Below, in pieces: positions 19,581 through 27,763 of a stretch of DNA of 64,000 bases. This DNA is from Paenibacillus amylolyticus. GTDB lineage: Bacteria > Bacillota > Bacilli > Paenibacillales > Paenibacillaceae. The position numbers and the translations under genes are program-made. Every line of letters starts with the position of its first letter. Position 1 is the stretch's first letter. The DNA is taken from the NCBI RefSeq assembly GCF_029689945.1, contig NZ_CP121451.1, positions 5,642,001 through 5,706,000 of the forward strand. The letters run 5' to 3'. The notes under the pieces were generated by a model that was not told the DNA's origin, did no database searches, and worked only from the letters and a program-made list of their open reading frames with translations.

Positions 19581-21581
19581 ATGGTTGTCACTCGGCCTAC
19601 GCGCAGCTCCACGTCACGCGGGCTTCTGAATCATCCACTAACCTTATATCTTATTTTTCTTGTGCTTATGCTGCTCAAACTCATGTGGCTCCATCACAAT
19701 CTTCACGCCTATAACATTACAATGGGACTGCTGGATAAAGTCATTGCGATTGGCTCATTACTCCTTCTCTCCTTCTGGACCTGGTGGCTGCCACGCAGAG
19801 GCATGATCGTATCTCTTGCCGTGCTTAACCTGCTGCTCACCGCATTAATCTACGCCGATATGGTGTATTATCGCTATTTCCAAGATTTCCTGACCATCCC
19901 GGTATTGATGCAGGCCAGACAAGTTGACGCATTGGGTGACAGCATCGCTACACTGATCTACACAAGCGATCTCTGGTTCTTTGCCGATTGGCTTGTCGTC
20001 ATTCCGTTCACAGCGATCGTACTGTTCAGCAGACGTTATCGTTCGAAGCACTCCAGCACATCTGTTTATGGTTACGGGAGTTATTCTTATAACGATGGAA
20101 AGGCACGGTTACGCCGTCGTCTCACGGCTGGCAGTATTGCTTTTGTGCTGGGCATGGGACTCGCCGTTGGCCCGATATATTTCTACAGCAAAACATGGGC
20201 CAAAGGCCTGTTCGATAATAACTGGTGGAATGTATCCATGTACAATGTGACCGGACTGCTCGCTTTTCACGGCTATGACCTGTACAACTATGCCAAAGAC
20301 CATATCGGCTCCGGTCCAGAAGCTGAACCCGCTGATGTTGAGCAGGCAAAAGCGTTCTTCGCTGAAAGGCAGCAAGATCCTCCACAGAATGATGCCTTGT
20401 TTGGCAAATATAAAGACAGCAACGTCATCATCGTACAGGGTGAGGCTTTTATGAACTTCATGATTGGCCAGAGCATTGGCGGTCAGGAGATCACGCCTAA
20501 TTTTAATGAACTGATGAAGGAAAGTCAGTATTATAGTCACTTCTACCACCAGACAGGTCAGGGCAGAACGTCCGATGCCGATTTTGGAGCAAACATTTCC
20601 CTGCATCCACTGCCGGTTGGTTCAGCCTTTGTACGATATGCAGATCATACGTATGATTCCCTCCCTTCCATTCTGAAGGATAACGGGTATAGCACCAACG
20701 TATTTCACGCTTATGAGAGCGGCTTCTGGAATCGGTATACGATGTATCAGAACATGAAGTACGATAAATTTTATAGCAAAAATGATTTTGCACAGGACGA
20801 CCCGCTTGGCTGGTCCCTGTCTGACGATTCCTTTTTCCGTCAATCTGTTGAGAAAATGAGCAGTGAGGTTTCCGAGCCGTTCTATTCGTTCCTCATTACA
20901 CTCAGCAGTCATCACCCCTATGCCCTGCCTAAAGAGAAACAGCAACTGGATGTAGGTGAGTTCCAGGGAACCATGTTTGGTAACTATCTGCAATCCGTTC
21001 ATTACGTAGATACCGCGCTAGGCAAGATGGTGGAGGATCTGAAAAATCGGGGTTTATGGGAAAATACCATTTTTATGTTCTATGGGGACCACGACAACTC
21101 GATCAAGGAGCAACCCCAATATGAGCAGTTCCTGGGACGCTCGCTGAACGAACTGGATATGGCACAGATTATGAATGAGGTTCCTCTGCTTGTGCATCTA
21201 CCGGACGGAGCAGCTGCCGGAACCATCGACGAACCTTCGGGACAACTCGACATCACACCATCCGTGTTGCATTTGCTCGGCTTGTCTGACCAGTCCTATT
21301 ATCATATGGGTAACGACATATATGACGGGACTGCACGTACGGTTGTGCTGCGTAATGGTGCATTCTCCGATGACTCTGTATTCTATATCCCATCGGATGA
21401 CTATATCTACGAGAGCGGTGCTTGTTATGACCTGTCCACACGTGAGAAAACAGATATTAACGCCTGCCGCCCAGGTCATGATGAAGCAGCCAAACGATTG
21501 CATGTCTCGGACACAGTAATTACCTATGATTTGATTCAGCGTTTTCGAGAGGAAGACAGTTCAGCAGCAACATCGCAATAA
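19581..21581 (+). CDS. LTA synthase family sulfatase-fold membrane protein
   Basis: A 666-residue protein with about five transmembrane helices in the first 200 residues and a large extracellular sulfatase-fold domain behind them. The domain shows NVIIVQGEAFMNFMIG with the first metal-binding Glu, and TGQGRTSDADFGANISLHPL with the catalytic Thr nucleophile. FMFYGDHDN supplies the distal metal-binding Asp-His. This arrangement is that of LtaS/YfnI/YqgS, which polymerise glycerol phosphate from phosphatidylglycerol onto a lipid anchor. Length is normal. The ATG at 19581 follows AAGGGGG. Whether it is the main synthase, a primase or a stress paralogue cannot be settled here. Confidence 0.9.
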   Translation: MVVTRPTRSSTSRGLLNHPLTLYLIFLVLMLLKLMWLHHNLHAYNITMGLLDKVIAIGSLLLLSFWTWWLPRRGMIVSLAVLNLLLTALIYADMVYYRYFQDFLTIPVLMQARQVDALGDSIATLIYTSDLWFFADWLVVIPFTAIVLFSRRYRSKHSSTSVYGYGSYSYNDGKARLRRRLTAGSIAFVLGMGLAVGPIYFYSKTWAKGLFDNNWWNVSMYNVTGLLAFHGYDLYNYAKDHIGSGPEAEPADVEQAKAFFAERQQDPPQNDALFGKYKDSNVIIVQGEAFMNFMIGQSIGGQEITPNFNELMKESQYYSHFYHQTGQGRTSDADFGANISLHPLPVGSAFVRYADHTYDSLPSILKDNGYSTNVFHAYESGFWNRYTMYQNMKYDKFYSKNDFAQDDPLGWSLSDDSFFRQSVEKMSSEVSEPFYSFLITLSSHHPYALPKEKQQLDVGEFQGTMFGNYLQSVHYVDTALGKMVEDLKNRGLWENTIFMFYGDHDNSIKEQPQYEQFLGRSLNELDMAQIMNEVPLLVHLPDGAAAGTIDEPSGQLDITPSVLHLLGLSDQSYYHMGNDIYDGTARTVVLRNGAFSDDSVFYIPSDDYIYESGACYDLSTREKTDINACRPGHDEAAKRLHVSDTVITYDLIQRFREEDSSAATSQ

Positions 21582-21656
21582 ACACTATCGTAATGACAGG
21601 CTAAACCAATACACCAAATGAAGTGATTCAATCTCAAAAAGGGGAATTCTAATTAC

Positions 21657-22085
21657 ATGACATCACATACTGAACCATTCCATATTGAACAGCAATTATT
21701 CGATGCAGCCGCCGACTTTGTGAAACAGCGTTATCCTCAGGGTTGGGGCGGGGCGGGCGCCGTCTATACAGAAGCTGGTTCCCTGCTGATTAGCGTGGCG
21801 CCAGAGGTTATCAACGATGCAACGCATCTATGTATGGAAACAGGGGCTTATCTGGAAGCCCACAAATTGAATGAACGTGTCACCCACTCCCTCTGTATCG
21901 CTCGTGATGACGAGCATTCAGAATTCAAGGTCCTCACACCTTGCGGCGTATGCCAGGAACGTTTGTTTTATTGGGGTGAAGATGTTAAAGCTGCTGTATA
22001 CGACCCTGAAGGTCAACTGATCTTCAAGAGACTGGATGAGATCCAGCCTTATCATTGGACCAAGGCATTTCGGGATAAATCGTAA
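21657..22085 (+). CDS. Cytidine/blasticidin-S deaminase-like protein
   Basis: A 142-residue zinc deaminase fold. The second zinc motif is canonical (TPCGVCQERLFYWG). The first, usually C/H-A-E, reads LCMETGAYLEAHKLNE, i.e. Cys-Met-Glu-Thr. Cys, catalytic Glu and two Cys ligands are therefore all available. Related Firmicute proteins are annotated as cytidine deaminases, but the altered first motif could mean a different substrate. The gene lies between the LTA synthase-like and FrnE-like genes in the same direction with ordinary spacing. AAGGGGAA precedes the ATG. Confidence 0.75.
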   Translation: MTSHTEPFHIEQQLFDAAADFVKQRYPQGWGGAGAVYTEAGSLLISVAPEVINDATHLCMETGAYLEAHKLNERVTHSLCIARDDEHSEFKVLTPCGVCQERLFYWGEDVKAAVYDPEGQLIFKRLDEIQPYHWTKAFRDKS

Positions 22086-22166
22086 TCTTCTTGCGAATTA
22101 TAGAAAGTGGCTTTATAATTGTAACTATATTAGTTTCAACTAAAAGGATAATGGAGGTTTAACAAT

Positions 22167-22892
22167 ATGAATATCGAGATATGGTCAGATTTTCTGTGCC
22201 CATTCTGTTATATCGGCAAACGCCGCCTGGAGAACGTATTGCAGCAGTTTCCACACCGGGATGAAGTCAAGCTGCAATTCAAAAGCTTCGAGCTTGATTC
22301 GAACGCTGAACTGAACCCAGGCAAAAGCAATTCGGAATATTTGGCATCCAAATATAATATTAGTGTGGAGCAGGCTCAAGGCATGAATGCCCAGATGAAT
22401 GCCAATGCTCGCACGGCAGGGCTGGAATACAATATTGATGCCATGATTCCTACCAACTCTTTCTCCGCTCACCGATTGACACACTGGGCGGATACCCAAG
22501 GCAAAGCGCTTGAACTGAGTGAACGGATCTTCCAAGCAGTATTTATCGAAGGCAAACATTCAGGAGACCCTGAAGTCTTGGCTCAATTAGCAGAAGATGT
22601 AGGGCTGGATCGTAATGCAGCTACAGCAGTGTTGTCCAGTGATCAATTCACGGACAATGTCCGCGCTGACCAAGCGGAAGGCGAGCAACTGGGCATCCGT
22701 GGTGTACCGTTCTTCGTATTCGACCGCAAGTTCGCTGTATCGGGTGCTCAGCCGGACGAGGTATTCCTGGATGCCATCCAAAAAGCATGGGACGAACGTT
22801 CCCCATTCACCATGGTAGAGTCCAACACACCTGAAGCCGACGGCAGCGGAGTCTGCACAGATGACGGCTGCGCAGTGCCGAAAAAAAATTAA
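22167..22892 (+). CDS. DsbA-family oxidoreductase, FrnE-like
   Basis: A 241-residue cytosolic thioredoxin-fold protein. The redox motif is WSDFLCPFCYIGKRRLE near residue 5, with CPFC. The all-helical insertion includes TNSFSAHRLTHWA. GIRGVPFFVFDRKFAVSGAQ carries the cis-Pro loop. The C-terminal tail has two more cysteines (SGVCTDDGCAVP), as in some FrnE proteins of oxidative-stress tolerance. There is no signal peptide. The ATG follows GGAGG and a terminator lies just downstream. Confidence 0.88.
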   Translation: MNIEIWSDFLCPFCYIGKRRLENVLQQFPHRDEVKLQFKSFELDSNAELNPGKSNSEYLASKYNISVEQAQGMNAQMNANARTAGLEYNIDAMIPTNSFSAHRLTHWADTQGKALELSERIFQAVFIEGKHSGDPEVLAQLAEDVGLDRNAATAVLSSDQFTDNVRADQAEGEQLGIRGVPFFVFDRKFAVSGAQPDEVFLDAIQKAWDERSPFTMVESNTPEADGSGVCTDDGCAVPKKN

Positions 22893-22910
22893 GTTAATTC
22901 ACACGAAAAA

Positions 22911-22953
22911 GCAGCAGGATCAAGGAACACTCCCCGATCCTGCTGCTTTTTTA
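22911..22953 (+). terminator. Intrinsic terminator of the FrnE-like gene
   Basis: Perfect 11-bp stem GCAGCAGGATC / GATCCTGCTGC followed by T6. Confidence 0.9.
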
Positions 22954-22972
22954 TATGCTACATACCACTCAA

Positions 22973-23211
22973 GCTCATTGTATATACTTTTGTTTGATGA
23001 ACAGTTACTGTGGAGGGGACGGAATCGATTCTGAAGAAGCGCAGCGTTCGCCTGAAAGCTTTCTGCAAGAAAGCTACATCGGAAGCATAAGCTGTCTCCA
23101 AATTTTATCCTCTGAAAAGAGGATAAAATTTGGAGACGACAGCGATCGTAAGAACGATCCCGTAACCGGAACAACCGCCAGTAGTTCATCAAACAATCAT
23201 ATTCAATGAGC
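22973..23211. repeat. 239-bp nested inverted-repeat element (MITE- or REP-like, possibly structured RNA)
   Basis: This stretch between two convergent genes has no convincing gene. Its ends are imperfect terminal inverted repeats of about 30 and 28 bases (22973-23002 and 23184-23211) that share GCTCATTG and TTGTTTGATGAAC. Inside are three further hairpins. A perfect 20-bp stem at 23094-23113 and 23118-23137 is closed by a GAAA tetraloop. AGCTTTCT gca AGAAAGCT lies at 23057-23075, and GATCGT aaga ACGATC near 23143-23158. Only one copy is seen in the window. The form suggests a non-autonomous mobile element, but a transcribed structured RNA is also possible. Confidence 0.7.
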
Positions 23212-23221
23212 GACTACCCGC

Positions 23222-24052
23222 TCAATCCCAAAACAGTTGATCCGGGTGTGGACCCGTCCGCTTATCCGAATCCAGCGCATCAATTTGTTTCAACTCATCC
23301 GGTGTCAATTCAAAGTCAAAGATGTCCGCATTCTCACGAATACGCTCCGGGGTAACAGACTTCGGAATCGTCACAATCTGATTCTGAATATCCCAGCGCA
23401 GAATAATCTGTGCAGGCGTTTTCCCATATTTTTGAGCCAACGCTTTGAGAGTCGACTCTTGGTTCAGCTTGCCTTTCATGATCGGGCTCCAAGCCTCCAG
23501 CTGAATTCCCTGTGCTCCGCAGAAATCCTGAAGTTCTTGCTGAATCAGACCCGGATGCAATTCAATCTGATTCACCGCAGGCACCGTACCGCCTTCATTT
23601 ATAATATCGCGCAGATGGTGAACCTGAAAATTACTCACACCTATCGCACGGATGCTTCCTTCGCTATATAGACGTTCGAACGCTCTCCACGTTTCCTTGT
23701 ACTGGTCTCTGCCAGGCCAGTGAATTAAGTAAAGATCAATCACATTCAGTCCAAGCGCCTTCTGACTGGCTTCAAATGCTCTCAATGTTGAATCAAATCC
23801 CTGATCATCATTCCAGAGCTTGGTCGTCACAAACAGTTCGTTACGGGCAACACCACTGCTTGCAATCGCTTGTCCCACTTCTTCTTCATTGCCATAGATG
23901 GACGCGGTATCAATACTGCGATATCCAACCTCCAAAGCCGTCTCGACCGCCTGTTGCACTTCCTTACCTTTTGCTTTGTATGTTCCAAATCCTAGCCATG
24001 GCATCGTTACTCCGTTGTTCAGAATCGTACAATCTGTAATATGTTTTGTCAT
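23222..24052 (-). CDS. Aldo/keto reductase
   Basis: A 276-residue NADPH-dependent TIM-barrel reductase of the AKR5-like group. The catalytic set is visible: Asp and Tyr in SIDTASIYGNEEEVGQ, Lys in LFVTTKLWNDD and His in DLYLIHWPGRD. The cofactor loop includes TIPKSVTPERIRENADIFDF. ATG at 24052 follows GGGAGG. Members reduce methylglyoxal, 2,5-diketo-gluconate and many other carbonyls, so the substrate remains open. A symmetrical sequence at 24123-24139 upstream may be its operator. Confidence 0.9.
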   Translation of the reverse strand: MTKHITDCTILNNGVTMPWLGFGTYKAKGKEVQQAVETALEVGYRSIDTASIYGNEEEVGQAIASSGVARNELFVTTKLWNDDQGFDSTLRAFEASQKALGLNVIDLYLIHWPGRDQYKETWRAFERLYSEGSIRAIGVSNFQVHHLRDIINEGGTVPAVNQIELHPGLIQQELQDFCGAQGIQLEAWSPIMKGKLNQESTLKALAQKYGKTPAQIILRWDIQNQIVTIPKSVTPERIRENADIFDFELTPDELKQIDALDSDKRTGPHPDQLFWD

Positions 24053-24122
24053 TCTGTACCTCCCGTATGAAATTTTGCCTGCTCATGTTCTATTAACCTT
24101 CTCACAGAATATTAAGCGAACA

Positions 24123-24139
24123 TTCGACACGTTGTCGAA
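24123..24139. promoter_or_regulatory. Palindromic operator candidate upstream of the aldo/keto reductase
   Basis: TTCGACA cgt TGTCGAA, a perfect 7+7 inverted repeat about 70 bases upstream of the reductase start. It is in the size range of TetR- or LexA-type sites but matches no operator I can name. Confidence 0.4.
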
Positions 24140-24180
24140 CCAGACCCGTGCATTGGGAGTCATTGCAGAAGAACAAGAAT

Positions 24181-24210
24181 AACCCGCAAAGCATTGCTGC
24201 TCTGCGGGTT
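24181..24210 (-). terminator. Hairpin after the 92-residue protein gene
   Basis: AACCCGCA / TGCGGGTT stem with a 14-base loop and a T-rich stretch behind it on the minus strand. Confidence 0.55.
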
Positions 24211-24230
24211 CTGTTGTGACAGGAACGTTA

Positions 24231-24509
24231 TCAATTCCCCTGACCGTGCTGACTCTGGATTGAATTCAATCTTCTCTTCTCCTCGATGAACATCTCTTCT
24301 GCCAACTCGACACCTTGTCCTCCGAGCGAAAGCTCTGCTTGACGCATCGCCTGCTCCGTATGTGCCAGACGACGTTCCGCCTGTACAATCGTTTGTACCG
24401 TCGGATGTGACATGGCCTGAGATACAGCATAATGAAGCTTGTTCACCGCATTTTGCGCCTGAGATACGGTGGTATCGGCTTGCAAACTGGAATCATAACG
24501 CTTCGGCAT
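24231..24509 (-). CDS. Small helical protein of unknown function (YtzC/DUF2524-like?)
   Basis: A 92-residue, soluble, probably coiled-coil protein rich in Gln, Ala and Glu (AQNAVNKLHYAVSQAMSHP, AERRLAHTEQAMRQAELSLG). It has no Cys, no signal and no membrane segment. A strong AAGGAGG precedes the ATG. Length and helical character recall the small Bacillus protein YtzC, but I cannot confirm that by eye. It is a single-gene unit with its own hairpin terminator. Confidence 0.65.
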   Translation of the reverse strand: MPKRYDSSLQADTTVSQAQNAVNKLHYAVSQAMSHPTVQTIVQAERRLAHTEQAMRQAELSLGGQGVELAEEMFIEEKRRLNSIQSQHGQGN

Positions 24510-24658
24510 GAGTATTCCTCCTTGGGATTATCATGTTCCTGTTACCTCTATAGGATGGATAACACAAGCCTTCCTTATTCTTCTTTTGTGTGCTGATCGT
24601 AACTTTAATTGATTTGGCTACGTTTATTAGATAATCATGCCGAACGGGAGGAATGCAT

Positions 24659-25056
24659 ATGAAGAAAATAGCACTGACACTCTGCCTGTTGCCCCTGCTC
24701 ATTTGGATACAAGGCTGCGCTTCAGCTACATACGAGATAGAAGGTTACACGGGATCATCCCTTAACCCTGATATCCCGGTTCCATCCAATGCAAAACTTA
24801 TCGAAAACATTGCTTATTCCGATCACCCCACCCTCAAAAAAGGTGTTACGTATGAGCTGAAACATATTGGGGGCGAACAAGGACTATACCCGCCAATGGA
24901 TTATTTTCAGAAGTTAGCCGATACAGGTTGGGTGGAATTGGAGGAAGAACGCCTGGGACATGTACATTTTCTAAAAAGGATAATACCGTCATCGCTATTG
25001 AAATTCGGGAAGATTCATTCCAGATTACTGAGATGATCAAAGGGGCTATGGAGTAA
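24659..25056 (+). CDS. Putative lipoprotein of unknown function, one frameshift
   Basis: The ATG at 24659 follows GGGAGG; the ATG six bases earlier is too close. A lipoprotein signal is clear: MKK, a hydrophobic run, then IQGCAS with the lipid-anchored Cys near residue 19. The mature part is a small alpha/beta domain: VPSNAKLIEN, YELKHIGGEQG, YPPMDYFQKLADTGWVELEEE. In the A run at 24973-24977 one base appears to be missing. With it the tail reads FLKKDNTVIAIEIREDSFQI and ends at 25056; without it the tail is unrelated. No family recognised. Confidence 0.7.
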
Positions 25057-25084
25057 CACATTTCTCTCACGCTATCCAAACGCA

Positions 25085-25113
25085 AAAAGGAGAGGCACGT
25101 TGCCTCTCCTTTT
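25085..25113. terminator. Bidirectional terminator
   Basis: Perfect 13-bp stem AAAAGGAGAGGCA cgt TGCCTCTCCTTTT between the lipoprotein gene and the convergent DUF1450 gene. Confidence 0.85.
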
Positions 25114-25164
25114 CCGGTGTGTGGAGAGTTTATCCCCATTCACCTTGTTATATCCCTATATCCT

Positions 25165-25386
25165 TTACTTGACGAACTTTGCAACTTTGACGAGCACTTC
25201 TTCTTCTGTCGGTGCACTGATATACCGACCGTTGATAAAGACAAATGCACGTTTCGCGCAAGGACCGCAATAGGATTTGCACCCGATTTTGATCTCCGTG
25301 TCCGGAGCCATTTTTTGCAACTTGGGTACAATCGATTTCAGTCGAACATGATTACACTTTTCGCACACGCGGATATCGTTAGCCAT
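25165..25386 (-). CDS. DUF1450 family protein (YuzB-like)
   Basis: A 73-residue protein with VCEKCNHVRL near the N-terminus and CKSYCGPCAKRAFVFINGRYISAPTEEEVLVKVAKFV. The CxxxCxxC-like set and the [2Fe-2S]-ferredoxin-like layout are those of DUF1450, whose Bacillus member is YuzB. Five cysteines could bind a metal or cluster. It is 22 bases downstream of the HesB-like gene in the same direction, so the pair may be co-transcribed. Function unknown. Confidence 0.8.
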   Translation of the reverse strand: MANDIRVCEKCNHVRLKSIVPKLQKMAPDTEIKIGCKSYCGPCAKRAFVFINGRYISAPTEEEVLVKVAKFVK

Positions 25387-25407
25387 GAGTTCCCCTTCTT
25401 CGCGCCC

Positions 25408-25710
25408 TTAGTGGTCGCCGTGATTGCCTTGGGACGGATCCGTAATAACGAATCCCTCTTCCGGGAAGTAGAGATAATCAATTTTAACACCGTTCAGCAA
25501 AGGCTGATCATTCGCGAGAATGACATCAATCTCTTTATCGGTTGATACAACCGTATCATTTTCTTTGGGTGTGTCGAGATCAAGTCCGTAGTGAGCATGA
25601 TCACCATGTGCATGTGTGATGACAACGCGCAGTTTTTTTCCTTCGTTCTCCGGCTTGTCCAGTTCAAGCTTCAATACTTTAGCAGCATTACGCGTAATTT
25701 TGCAGTTCAT
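25408..25710 (-). CDS. HesB/IscA-fold protein lacking the usual cluster cysteines
   Basis: About 100 residues with the HesB/Fe-S_biosyn layout: ITRNAAKVLKLELDKPENEGKKLRVVITHAHGDHAHYGLDLDTP, then VILANDQPLLNGVKIDYLY and FVITDPS. The position where IscA-type proteins have the first ligand Cys is occupied by the His-rich HAHGDHAH, and the C-terminal Cys-x-Cys is replaced by NHGDH. Only Cys3 remains. The ATG at 25710 lies 9 bases after AGGAG. Related Bacillus proteins (YneR-like) have no proven cluster. It is followed by the cysteine-rich DUF1450 gene. A role in metal binding is an inference. Confidence 0.8.
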   Translation of the reverse strand: MNCKITRNAAKVLKLELDKPENEGKKLRVVITHAHGDHAHYGLDLDTPKENDTVVSTDKEIDVILANDQPLLNGVKIDYLYFPEEGFVITDPSQGNHGDH

Positions 25711-25853
25711 TCTCTTCATCTCCTATATTGTAATTGCAGGTTTCAACAATTTCAGCATTCTTAAACTACAGCATCTATTGTAAAGAAAGTTACCGCTCTT
25801 CGCAATAACATTGATGCGAATTCACTGTTAAAATGATCCATGAGGCCGCAAAT

Positions 25854-26111
25854 TTAAGAAGGTGACCCCTCTTGAAGCACGGGATATTTACGTTCTGCCC
25901 GGCTTACAAACCAGTTCATCAGAATCAAAGTAACCCCGATATCATCAATGGGCATGAACGGCATCACGTCCGGAAGCACCCAATACAATAGCGCGGGAAT
26001 AATAAACAACAGCTTTTCTCCCAAAGGAATCTGCGGAGCCCGGAGCAGCCGGGGGAGCCTTTTGAAAACTTGTGTCCATCGTTTGAACGATAGCAGTCTT
26101 CTCCACTTCAT
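25854..26111 (-). CDS. DUF1232 (YkvA-like) small membrane protein
   Basis: An 85-residue protein with the DUF1232 core: a hydrophobic helix KLLFIIPALLYWVLPDVMPF and the signature PDVMPFMPIDDIGV, followed by another helix (TLILMNWFVSRAERKY). The N-terminus is strongly basic. GGAGGG precedes the ATG. Function of the family is unknown. It is probably a single-gene unit. Confidence 0.85.
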   Translation of the reverse strand: MKWRRLLSFKRWTQVFKRLPRLLRAPQIPLGEKLLFIIPALLYWVLPDVMPFMPIDDIGVTLILMNWFVSRAERKYPVLQEGSPS

Positions 26112-26221
26112 TCGAATCCCTCCGTATAATCATATATGTCGCCGAAACGGCGCATCCATCATTACCCGTTTGAAAACCATCCAGAACGAATAACGTAGAA
26201 TGCGATTTAAAGTAAGAAAAA

Positions 26222-26272
26222 ACTAAAAAAAAATAAAAATAAAAACGGAACGTCGCGCACAGCGTCCGTTCC
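26222..26272 (-). terminator. Terminator of the M14 peptidase gene
   Basis: GGAACG / CGTTCC stem followed on the minus strand by a long T-rich tract (TTTTTATTTTTATTT). Confidence 0.65.
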
Positions 26273-26330
26273 TGTTATACGAATGATCTGCTCATAAGTT
26301 TCACAGCTTTATGACCAAGTCTTAACCCCA

Positions 26331-27539
26331 TCACCCATTGGATAACAGTTCAGCCAGCAACATGCCGACCTCGATACAGATATCATCAAACTGTTCTACA
26401 GGAAGCGGATTAACACCCAGTCCCACTTCCACCGTGAAGCCGGGTTTACCAAAAGCTTGGATAAACCAGTCTTTGTATCCGGCATCACTTCCACCAAGCT
26501 TCACTGCTTTGTAACCCGAAGCTTTGGCAAGTCTGCGCGACAGCGGTGCACTCTCCCTGGGTTCCAGATCACGATAGTTCCAGTAGATTTCCTGTCCCTG
26601 ACTATGCAGGGATACAACCGCATCGAATGTGTGTTGCTGCGTCCACTGCGCAAGCGCCTGCGCCTCCGGTTCGGTTAATGGGGCTGTTCCTGCATAATCC
26701 CTGGGCCCAGGTGAGGTCACGCCTCTTCTTGCTGCCTCTTCCTCCCAATGGGCGGGAAATTGATCATTCAGATCAACTCCCCTGATGTTCGCCTTCCAAT
26801 GGGTGAAGTTTGCTCTGCCCGCATTCCAGGCTAACAACTGTTGTGCATGCGGATGCGGATTGACCACACCTTCCTGAACCAGCTCGACGCCGTCCGGATT
26901 AACCATCGGCACTGCCCAGAGTGACGTCTCTTGCATCCAGCGCTCTGTCTGGTATTGATGCCATGCCCCCTGTGTACTGTACGCCTCGGCATACTCTTCG
27001 ATAAACTTCATCAGAACGGCTGATGTCAGCCACTCATTGGCATGAACAGAAGCGTTAACATGGATATGTCTCGTGCCTTGCCCGATACGCAAATAAGGCA
27101 GCGACTTCCCCATGACACTTGTTCCAATGGACCCCGTCTCGATAAACGGATATTGATACCCCAGCTTGTTTATATCCTTGATTAACTCTCGATATCCATA
27201 CTCTCCCTGAATCTTCACAATAGTTTTTCCATTCGCAGCCGGAATATGAATACAGCGACCAACCCAGTCGGTTATGTTGGCAATTTCCGGATTAGCCTGG
27301 CGCAAGTCCTCTTCATCCAATCCAAATCTCCCTGCAATCTCCTCTACACGTTCTCCAGGCGGTACAGCGTATCTGCGACCTGTCCCTGGCACAACACGCA
27401 GCATCTGACCTGCCAGCAAGTAAGGCTGGGCGGCCGCTTCCGGGTTCAGTGCAGCAAGTAACTCCCTCGTCATATGGTATGCTGACGCAATTCGCGGCAG
27501 CGTATCTCCCCGCTGAACGATAATCCATTGCAGTTCCAT
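26331..27539 (-). CDS. LysM - M14 zinc carboxypeptidase (gamma-D-glutamyl-diamino acid peptidase type)
   Basis: A 402-residue protein with two LysM repeats in the first 100 residues (IIVQRGDTLPRIASAYHM... and YAVPPGERVEEIAGRFGL...), which bind peptidoglycan. A Peptidase_M14 domain follows. Zinc ligands are His and Glu in NASVHANEWL and His in VVSLHSQGQ; the catalytic Glu is in FTVEVGLG. MVNPDGVELV and DLNDQFP are also family marks. No signal peptide is seen, as in the Bacillus sporulation peptidase I (YqgT type), which suggests action on spore cortex or muropeptides inside the mother cell. GGAGAG precedes the ATG. Confidence 0.9.
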   Translation of the reverse strand: MELQWIIVQRGDTLPRIASAYHMTRELLAALNPEAAAQPYLLAGQMLRVVPGTGRRYAVPPGERVEEIAGRFGLDEEDLRQANPEIANITDWVGRCIHIPAANGKTIVKIQGEYGYRELIKDINKLGYQYPFIETGSIGTSVMGKSLPYLRIGQGTRHIHVNASVHANEWLTSAVLMKFIEEYAEAYSTQGAWHQYQTERWMQETSLWAVPMVNPDGVELVQEGVVNPHPHAQQLLAWNAGRANFTHWKANIRGVDLNDQFPAHWEEEAARRGVTSPGPRDYAGTAPLTEPEAQALAQWTQQHTFDAVVSLHSQGQEIYWNYRDLEPRESAPLSRRLAKASGYKAVKLGGSDAGYKDWFIQAFGKPGFTVEVGLGVNPLPVEQFDDICIEVGMLLAELLSNG

Positions 27540-27680
27540 GATGCTCTCCTTTCTACAAGAAAAGACAGGTCTCCTGTCCGGTACTCACCAACTTTGTGTA
27601 TGTAACATATGTATGCAGGTCCGGTTGTCCGTCATGTGACATGAATCATATTCATTACCTGTTGATGCAAAAACACGACA

Positions 27681-27711
27681 AAAAATCCCGAAACTTCACA
27701 GTTCCGGGATT
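27681..27711 (-). terminator. Intrinsic terminator of murI
   Basis: AATCCCGgaac / gtTtCGGGATT hairpin followed by T6 on the minus strand. Confidence 0.8.
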
Positions 27712-27763
27712 CTTCACAACCAAAATAAATAAAATGTCTTATTCATGGATATTTGGAGTATAA

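Noticed and set aside
22920..23209. Open frames on both strands inside the inverted-repeat element
   Set aside because: They cross the terminator and hairpin stems, lack ribosome binding sites and have no family signal.
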